From Phoronis ovalis (Eukaryota > Phoronida > Phoronidae): 11,608 bases of DNA. Below the pieces are notes generated by a model. It was given only the letters and a program-made list of their open reading frames with translations, was not told where the DNA came from and ran no database searches. The position numbers were made by a program, and so were the translations under genes. The DNA lies in NCBI GenBank assembly GCA_028565635.1, contig JAOXYB010051879.1:1-11608 (forward strand), given 5' to 3'. Below are positions 1 through 7,700 of the stretch, piece after piece; the first letter of the stretch is position 1, and each line of letters begins with the position of its first letter.

Positions 1-123
1 CATTTGATAACATTTAGTAAGTCATGATGTGTTGCTTGGTGGTGAGTTTACTCATCTGGTTTTTGAACTAAATGTTACCCAATACCGGCTGTCCATAATT
101 CAGTTAAAGAATTATATACTCAC
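1..123. other. Left flank, intron or 3' end of the unidentified gene
   Basis: These AT-rich bases lie downstream, on the minus strand, of the predicted second exon of the left gene. If the donor at 118-123 is used, this is intron. If it is not, the reading frame runs on to a TAA eight codons later and this would be 3' UTR. No AATAAA signal is visible on the minus strand here, which mildly favours intron. Confidence 0.4.
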
Positions 124-190
124 TTGCTAAGTAGCGAAATCCACGAAAGGGCATACAAACACCTCCGTACCATCCTCCGAAAGAAGTGCA
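124..190 (-). CDS. Predicted exon 2 of the unidentified left gene
   Basis: On the minus strand an acceptor (AATTAGGCAG, its AG at 191-192) precedes a 67-base open stretch. A strong donor (GTGAGT, 118-123) follows it. Entered in phase 0, as the phase-0 end of exon 1 requires, it reads CTSFGGWYGGVCMPFRGFRY then L-A plus one base. This is Gly/aromatic/Cys-rich, quite unlike the Ser/Lys-rich exon 1, and looks like folded protein. An alternative acceptor four bases upstream puts the exon in another frame with a less protein-like translation. If the donor is skipped, the frame ends at a TAA eight codons later, so this could also be a terminal exon. The splice sites and phase are seen directly; that it belongs to the same gene is inferred. 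Confidence 0.55.
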
Positions 191-587
191 CTGCCTAATT
201 TAAAAACAAAGGTATCACAAAATTTTCAACATAAAATTTATCTATTACAAATGTCTTGATATTTATTCTTTAATATTTTTTCGATATCCAATGCATAAGT
301 ACTGCAAGTGTACACATGAATCTAAAACAAATTAAACATGACATCTGATAAGATAAGAGTCAAACTATGTTTTGCGAGTGAAGTTGATATGCCCAGGTTT
401 GTGTAAATTTTGTTGTCACTATATTTTCAACAGTGGAGCCGTAAGAAAACAGTGAAAACTATATAATGGTTGCCATTTCTATTCAGCAAGAATTATTAGT
501 ATATTTTTGTATTTGTTAATAAAATTCAAGTATTAAAAATAACATGAAATAGACCATCAACGCTATTGTAAACTATAAAGAACTTAC
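191..587 (-). other. Intron 1 of the unidentified left gene
   Basis: This is a 397-base AT-rich intron between the GTAAGT donor at 587 and the acceptor at 191-192 on the minus strand. I see no conserved coding stretch, RNA gene or clear repeat in it. Confidence 0.5.
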
Positions 588-1163
588 TTCACCCGGCTCT
601 TCGAATCTAGATTCCTCATCCTCTTCAACTTTTCTCCAGCTACTATGTCCCATAGATAATTGTGTCTTTGTACGTCTTAAAGAGTTCTTCGAATGTTCAA
701 GCGTCAAACTGTTATTAGATTTATTTTTTTTGATTTGCGATAAACGTTTATTCAAAATTGACAAGCTTCCAGCTAGTTCTTGAAAACTCATTGCTCTTTT
801 CATTCTTCCAGTATTTTGGAAACTAGCAACTGCCTCAATTTTACTCCTTAGTTGTTTTTTGCCAAATAGTGAACTATTACTAGTTACATCTGAAGCCGCT
901 CTGTTTAATTTCATACCCGATAAACTTGTACTACGGCGCACAGTTGGCACAATTCTACTTTTTAAAACTTCTTCATTTGATAGTCTTAGTCTTGTTGAAG
1001 GCGTTTGAGTACTAGTATCAGGTGTCCCCCGAGTTATGGAATGCGACGAGGTACGAGAAGCACTTCGGTTAAGCTGGCTAGGCGAGTGATTACTGCGATT
1101 TTTCTTTCCTAGAATGTCATCTACGGTGATCTGTTTAGCTTTATCTAGATCAGTCTTCATCAT
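588..1163 (-). CDS. Exon 1 of an unidentified gene: Ser/Arg/Lys-rich, probably disordered protein
   Basis: This exon has 192 codons from ATG at 1163 to a consensus donor (GAA|GTAAGT; GT at 586-587), ending in phase 0. Two ATGs stand in tandem at the start, and an in-frame TGA lies four codons upstream, so the start is well supported. Reading through the donor meets a stop within five codons, as expected of an intron. I do not recognise the family. The protein is rich in Ser, Thr, Lys and Arg and is probably mostly disordered. It carries several basic-x-x-Ser motifs: LNRSAS (about 31-36), RRSTSL (76-81), LNRAAS (86-91) and MKRAMSF (121-127). These resemble target sites of PKA-type kinases or 14-3-3 proteins, so a phosphoregulated scaffold is possible but unproven. 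Residues about 100-150 are highly basic, and about 178-192 are acidic (EEDEESRFEEPGE). No catalytic motif, signal peptide or membrane segment is visible. Confidence 0.75.
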
Positions 1164-1973
1164 GTTGATCGTTCATGCAAGTCTTGCAATTAAAAAAATG
1201 TAAACGCAAAGTCAATCTATTCCATTCATTGATTCTTTTATTTTCTTCTATCTATGATCTAGCATGTCACGTAGTTTATGACATTTGCAGGTTGAGCTGT
1301 TTTAATCACATTGCTAGAAGTCAGCCGTGTGCACAGTGAATAAATGGCGATTATGTACAAGTCCTCCTTGATGACACATCTTCTTTGATTACATGCTGTA
1401 ACCAAAACTCTTTAAAATATAAGTAATTGTATTATCCCATGACCCAATATTCGTAACCGGGGCTTGCCTCATCATTTACATCAGCATCAGGACATATTTT
1501 TAAATAAAAATATTAAAAGCTTAACCTTACTGATTATGCTTAGTAACGAGGCACATAGTATTTTACAGATCAAGGGATTTTTATTGTTAACAAATTGTTA
1601 ATGATTGGATAAGTATTCTAATATTTCGCCCACCATTTACCACAATATAACTAAAAATCTTGTTAAACCTTACAAATCTGGTTACATAAAAGTGTTAATA
1701 AATGTGATATAAAAATGTTATATTTTCGTGTGAAAATTATTACAAAAACACGTTCAAGTTATATTCTCGACGTCAAGAGCTTGGAGGTACTTAATCTTTT
1801 AAATTACCCAAACCGAGGTTAATCGACCAGAAAGCAACAGTTATTATTATGTTTGTAAATAATACTTCTTTTACTCTCATTTATGGTGTACGATTTAGTA
1901 CAAAATATAGTATTGTTGATCGTTCTAATAATTGGAATATAATTTTTTTTAAATTAAATCGCATTTTTTTTGA

Positions 1974-2055
1974 CATTGACATAATAAATATATTTAATTT
2001 GTCAATGAAAATGTCTCATAATAATTAGTCCAAATCAATACATTTGACTAATTAT
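1974..2055. repeat. Two adjacent short hairpins in the intergenic region
   Basis: The first pairs CATTGACA (1974-1981) with TGTCAATG (2000-2007), a perfect 8 bp. The second pairs ATAATTAGTCCAAAT (2021-2035) with ATTTGACTAATTAT (2042-2055), 14 bp with one bulged base and a six-base loop. The function is unknown, and AT-rich DNA produces such pairs by chance. Confidence 0.4.
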
Positions 2056-2850
2056 CAGAATAGTATATGTCGTAAATAGCGTTTCATTAAAACAAAAATA
2101 TACAATCGTCTATTACAAGTTGAGTTCCTATTCGCAGGCTAACCACGATAAGCATTAAATAACCTTTCACATACACCAGTCCGAGACATCAGTGCTTCCG
2201 TCTTACGTTCATTTATCAATGTTTATATAAATATATTGACTATGTTATTCATAATTTGCATCACATAATTTCGCGTATCAGATTTTTTAACTCAAATCTA
2301 CAGTTATAGCTCGATCTTACTCACATAGCAGGCATTAGTTCAGGTTAAAACAAGTCATCGGCTAGCTGTGCATTAAATTGCCATGTAAAATACTCAAATC
2401 TATAGAGTTAACATATATAAACTATATACTTAGTATATACATAAGACCATTTAATTAAACAAATATTTAATTAAATCCCAACTCTCTTTAGTTTAATGCA
2501 AAATTAAACTAGTAAAATGACACAAAATCGATGCGTTTATATACCATTTTAAAAATTGTTATTATAGCTTGTTAATAATGTTATATATATAATTTTCAAA
2601 TATTAGTTAACTATTCACAAATTCAATAAGAAAGCTGACATAAACACGTGGTAGTTGAAATTAAATCCATTCATTTTTCAATGCATAGATTGAAATTAGT
2701 TAACACTGGCTGTTACTTTCGTAATATATTTATAATAACTAAAACGGAACTAATAACAGGGCCGACTATATGCAACGTTCTCAAAATTTTATGGCGTCCA
2801 ATATTTTTATAATCGGAATTTTTCATTTTCGACAGCAATTTCGTCTTTAT

Positions 2851-2876
2851 ACCTCCTAGAGTGTATAGTAGGAGGT
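2851..2876. repeat. Short inverted repeat ACCTCCTA / TAGGAGGT
   Basis: This is a perfect 8 bp inverted repeat (2851-2858 with 2869-2876) around a ten-base spacer. It stands out as a GC-richer patch in AT-rich intergenic DNA. No role can be assigned. Confidence 0.35.
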
Positions 2877-4431
2877 CCTTAACTTGAAAGTCTTGACATA
2901 ATGGAGAAAGTGTCTAAAAGGCGGTCACAACAAAAACAGTTACCAATAATTCAAATAAAGGAGTACAAACATTATATTATATACTTACATATATATACTC
3001 ATAATAGTGTCGTTTAATGTTCGGAGGGATCAAATAACAATCACATTTATTAGGTTAACAACTTTTGTCATTGTGCTTTCTTTTATGTGTCCGTAACATG
3101 AGTGGTTCACTACAAAATTAGACCAGTTCTTCTAATATACCTGAATAAAATAGATATTTCTGATAGAATATCAAGATAGCCTACAAACAGTTGCAGATGA
3201 TTCTGAAAAATCGGGCGTAATTTAAGCTCCATCATGTTTACACACGAGACCAAGCTTAACACACAAGAGATTTAGTAGTTTGCTTTAACCGGGTTACGGT
3301 TTTCGTAGTAAAATCAGTAGGCTAATGGATTTTTAAAATTTTTTGCTGTGCAAATGCTAACAAAAACTGACGTTAGTTGTAAAGAGTTCAGAGTGCTTGT
3401 TTAAATGTTGTGTCTTGAAAGAAAATACATTAAGTACTGATCAGAAATCTACACGTAAAGACAAAACATTCTTACTAATAGCATATTTTGTTCTTCATCT
3501 ATCAAACTATTAACCAAAACATGTTTGAACGGTCTTTTACGGTTACTAAATTTGTTGCATAAGAAAAACATTTTCATTTCAGCAGGGACAACGTGACGAA
3601 ACATTCGTTTGAAAAGACATGCCAAATAGCGGATTATCTGCATGTGTTAAGAACTATTAACCATATAATCCCCGCTCTTATCTTCCGGCTTAAATAATGT
3701 CTACTGTGATTATAATTTTGGTATCACAAAATAGCCGCTTAAAGCAATAACAAACTGTAGTGTTTACAGTAAAAGCACACAAATAAATGGCTGCACGAAA
3801 GTTTCTTTTGGTAATTTTTCAAGTAAGAAAACATTTTAATATGTTTAAAAACATTCATAGAACAATTTTTGTCAAAAGAAATATCAAAACGTCATATATA
3901 CCACAAACGACAAAAGTAGCAATCTATAATATATTTTATAATTATAGTTTCTTATACAACTATAAACAAATTACAGTATTTCATTTATAACTAATTCAAT
4001 TTTACAATACTGAAAATTGGGGTCCCAGCAAATTATAGATATATTATTGTATGAGCATGCTTACTTAATTAATCTTGCAAAAATGCAGTTCAATTAATAG
4101 AAAATTTTATCCAAAATAATTATATACAGGAAAAAAATAACCTGGTCACAATAAATTTTGCCACCAGAATCTGTTTCTTTCAGAAAAATAAGCTGGCACA
4201 AGACTTGGCGTTTTACTGATGTAAAGCGTCGATATGTTATTAGGTACTAGGCAATAATAAAACTGACAAGTTGTGAAATTCAAAGAGGTGGCCAGCATAT
4301 GCTCAACTTGCAGCGACCTCAACTTTATACAGCAGCGCTGTTACCAGGTAGTTGCAGAAGCCAAACGACAAATAGTATGCAAACTACAACTTGAAACACA
4401 AATGTTTCATTTCTAGACACTCCGAATTCTT

Positions 4432-4767
4432 CTAAGGATTAAAAGGTGTTTCATTTTTTGCTACTGTTTTGGAGTCACTGCCAGCTACAGTCATAACTTT
4501 AGTTCCTGGTGTTTGTCCACTTTGTGACATAGACACAACCATAATTTTTTGAGCTGAAGTTGAACCTCCAGACACTAATTTTACAACTGTGGGCGCTGTT
4601 GATGATTGTGAGGCAGGTTGTATAATAAATCTCTGAGAGCCTGTTGCTGAACCTGGTGTTGTCGGCGTACGAGGCATCGGCAGCGACCCAGAAGCGCTAA
4701 GTCGTTGAGTGGTTGACATACGTGGCAAGCTACTAGATAAGGATGATGAGAGCACCATCTGGCGAGC
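4432..4767 (-). CDS. TAF6: TAF6 exon 12: Ser/Thr/Pro-rich C-terminal tail and stop
   Basis: This exon encodes residues 487-597 and ends ETPFNP then TAG (4432-4434). The segment is low complexity, rich in Ser, Thr, Pro and Gln, with Val-rich stretches such as [20 protein letters not shown]. It is probably disordered, as in other TAF6 tails. Acceptor TGTTTTCTAACAG, phase 0. Confidence 0.93.
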   Translation of the reverse strand, partial: ARQMVLSSSLSSSLPRMSTTQRLSASGSLPMPRTPTTPGSATGSQRFIIQPASQSSTAPTVVKLVSGGSTSAQKIMVVSMSQSGQTPGTKVMTVAGSDSKTVAKNETPFNP

Positions 4768-7700
4768 CTGTTAGAAAACAGTACAACGTTATTACATTAA
4801 AGCAGTGTTACTTTAAAGGTCAGAATCCTTTCTACAGATACATATTGATGGTCCCAACTAATTATCTCCGCATGATTGATTTTCATAACAGACAAAATAT
4901 ATGATTTGTTTATGAAGTATAGAATGTGATATAACTCGTGTTATTCAAACATGAAGTACATTTACATGTACAAAATTGATAGCATGTATTTCTTAAATTT
5001 GATTCTTTAACTTGAACATTATAAAACAAAGAGTAGCTCCACAAAGTTTTACAATTGTTGTCTTGAAGACTGATTTGAATAGATTATTAGTAAAAGGCAA
5101 ATCATGTTATTTCTAATGTTGAATTTTACACGATTTCCAAAATGTATATATGTACACAATACATTCTGACAAGTTTTTCAAGAAATAAAATGTTGATTAT
5201 TAATGGGTGATCATGCATCTGCGAGCTTTGTGTTTACCTGCTCAGATAATAGGTTGGGACCATTGACATGTATCACCTGGTCTTGATTGAGGTATGTAAA
5301 CCAACAAATTATTTAGGAAACAAGTAAACCAGAAAAAATTCATAGAATTAATTACAGCTACAACCCTTTCAACATGGTTTCTATCCCATTACACAAATGT
5401 TTACTAACTATTTCAGAATATGTTAAGATAGGTAATACCTGTGAGACAGATACTGACAACCGTTGACTGGAGGACTGTGCTGCTTGTTGAGACTGGCGTA
5501 GTTTCATTGTGCAAGAATGCATAAGTACTCCAAGATACCCATATTCAGTCTTGAAGTCTTCAACATTGTCTTGGACTTCGGCCATACTTCTCAGTACTGG
5601 TGGTACAATTTTCTGACAGAAAATAATAGAGTAAAAAAATGAATTATAGTGCATTCAAAGCACACTGGTCAGTACTTTTCAATTGCATCTCTTATGAACA
5701 TAATTGCATGTTGCCCTTTTGAAAAAAAATTGACACCAGATTTCATTTCCAGATACATAGGGAATACAACATTTATGTTTACATTTCAAAGTATTTTGGT
5801 TTGCTTCGATGAAATACATAAACCAAGATGATATCATTTAAAATGATATTTTCATTATATCAATGTGAATATTCATTTGATGGCCACATTGATTCAGTGA
5901 GAAGCATTGTCAACCAAATATAGTTAAATCTGAATCAACCATGTGGCATATTGATAGCTTTGAGCTCACACGATGATCAGCTATTACTATGCTTCAGATT
6001 TTGACTAAGTCGAGCTATTTCTTTGCACACTCACCATTATAAGCTGTTTGACATGGTCTGCAGCATTTTTATCCACACTGTTAATGAGCACACAGTCCAA
6101 GACGTTCTTGATCTTTTCACCCTCTAACTTCACTTTAGGCAATAAAAAGGATTTTACAACCTACAAGTTCATCATTCAATAATGAAGTTTTCTTCTTTAT
6201 ATGTCAGAAAATGTACCAGTATGTAGCTGAACATGCCAAACTATTCCATGAAAAATTCCCACATTTATTTACTAAAGCAGTGTTTATTATTAAAAAATGG
6301 GAATGTGGCATTCTTTATATGAACAGTGCGGTGCCCATAAATGCACATTACATTGTATTAAGGAATTGAATGCACTATACAATATTACCACTGCCTGAAT
6401 ACCACTGTCAAATTAGCAGAATTTTTTCTGTAAATGCAAAAGATTTAACAGCTGTTAGTGACAATAGAACTGTATGTCTTAAATCCTTATTTTACCTCAG
6501 GTCCCAGCTCACCCAGTCCTGCTATAGCACCATAGTGTGTGGCGAGGGAAACCTTTTCATTATCTAAAGCATTGCTGAATGTCTTTGTTACTCTTGTTTG
6601 AATATCATTGGTACTAGAGCTGAAATGTCTATAAAAGAAAAGAAACATGTTATAGACTTCTTGTTACATTTTTAACATTACATATCATCACTGTGTCACC
6701 GCTTGACTGTGTCTAATGTTTTAAATGCAAGATTTGTATTCAGCTTTTGTTGGTTGACCATGCATTACGCATTGGAATCAAAATTAAACACAACCTATGG
6801 AAATTACCTTTAATGGGGATAACATTTATTATAATCAGAATAATAATTTTTAAATGTTTAACTGTTTATGCAACTTTTAACTTTTTCACAGAAAGCAAAT
6901 AAAAGAATGAGGAAATACACTGTATCTAATTTTACAGTATATCTAATTTCACAGGCATAATAATATTGTAAACAGTAGCAATGTGCACCTGAACTGCAGC
7001 AGACACACATAAACAATCAGCTTGTAAGATTAATGTAATTTTTATATTGGGCATGTTATGTTGGAAAGTTTTACTACAGAAGCAGTAAAGTGATTTGTCT
7101 TATGAATGCACACTTTACCCAGTAACAGACTACTAACATGCACCACAAAGCAAACCGGAACAACCCCAATAGACAATCCTCTATGCGTCCATTCATAAAT
7201 ATGGAGAACTGTGGCATTGATTAGATTATTTTCACTATCCAACTAATGTATGCAAATAGACTATTAAAGAATATCTAACAAAGCAACCAGCATGTTGAAA
7301 GACTACATACTTGCACATCTGTCCCATTATTCTAGCAGCAAAATCTCTCAGTGCCCAGTGGTTGTCAACCTCAGGTCTCTGACATAACTGCTTACTAAGG
7401 ATACATGTCAAGACTGATGGTACTAATTCATGTAACTGGAAAAAAAATTAAAAGATCATACTGGTTACTCCCGAAACAGTTTCATCTGGTTTTCACAAGA
7501 AGTCCCTTAAATGTAACTAAACAAAACACTCGTAGTTTTAAAACCTATGTTAGCTAGTATAGATAGAGATGGTAACCAGGGACCATTGTCAGAAATATCG
7601 TAAAGTTTTGATTCCATAAATCTTGACTTTACAACGTTTCTGACAATGGTCCCCAGGTATCATAATGTACTTACATATTTTTCAAGATATAATGAGCTGT

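Larger units (their letters stand above)
1164..4431. other. AT-rich intergenic/UTR region between the two minus-strand genes
   Basis: This 3.3 kb stretch lies between the start codon of the left gene and the TAF6 stop codon. It should hold the left gene's 5' UTR and promoter at its left end and the TAF6 3' UTR at its right end. A possible acceptor (TTTTTTTAATTGCAAG, AG at 1183-1184, minus strand) suggests the left gene's 5' UTR may be spliced. No canonical AATAAA follows the TAF6 stop within several hundred bases. Only the variants TATAAA (minus strand, 4324-4329) and AGTAAA (4212-4217) occur, so the polyadenylation site is uncertain. Short open frames at 3449-3643 and 3787-3990 look like chance: they are of biased AT-rich composition and have no recognisable domain. 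No tRNA, rRNA or transposase was seen. Confidence 0.6.

Noticed and set aside
2413-2480. TATATACT/AGTATATA and repeated TTTAATTAAA words
   Set aside because: Low-complexity AT-rich sequence, with no longer repeat unit or conserved structure visible.
3449-3643. 64-codon open frame on the minus strand
   Set aside because: Short, AT-rich, with no recognisable domain, splice support or neighbour; expected by chance in 3.3 kb of intergenic DNA.
211-3732. 13-base direct repeat GGTATCACAAAAT at 211-223 and 3720-3732
   Set aside because: Similarity does not extend beyond the word, which fits chance in AT-rich sequence.
3787-3990. 67-codon open frame on the plus strand
   Set aside because: Asn/Tyr/Lys/Ile-rich translation typical of random AT-rich DNA, with no domain.
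5649-5831. 60-codon open frame on the plus strand
   Set aside because: Lies in TAF6 intron 9, antisense to a confirmed gene, with no domain.
6370-6567. 65-codon open frame on the plus strand
   Set aside because: Overlaps TAF6 exon 8 and its flanking intron on the opposite strand, so it is a shadow frame.
7042-7242. 66-codon open frame on the minus strand
   Set aside because: Wholly inside TAF6 intron 7; exons 7 and 8 join in phase without it and it does not resemble TAF6.
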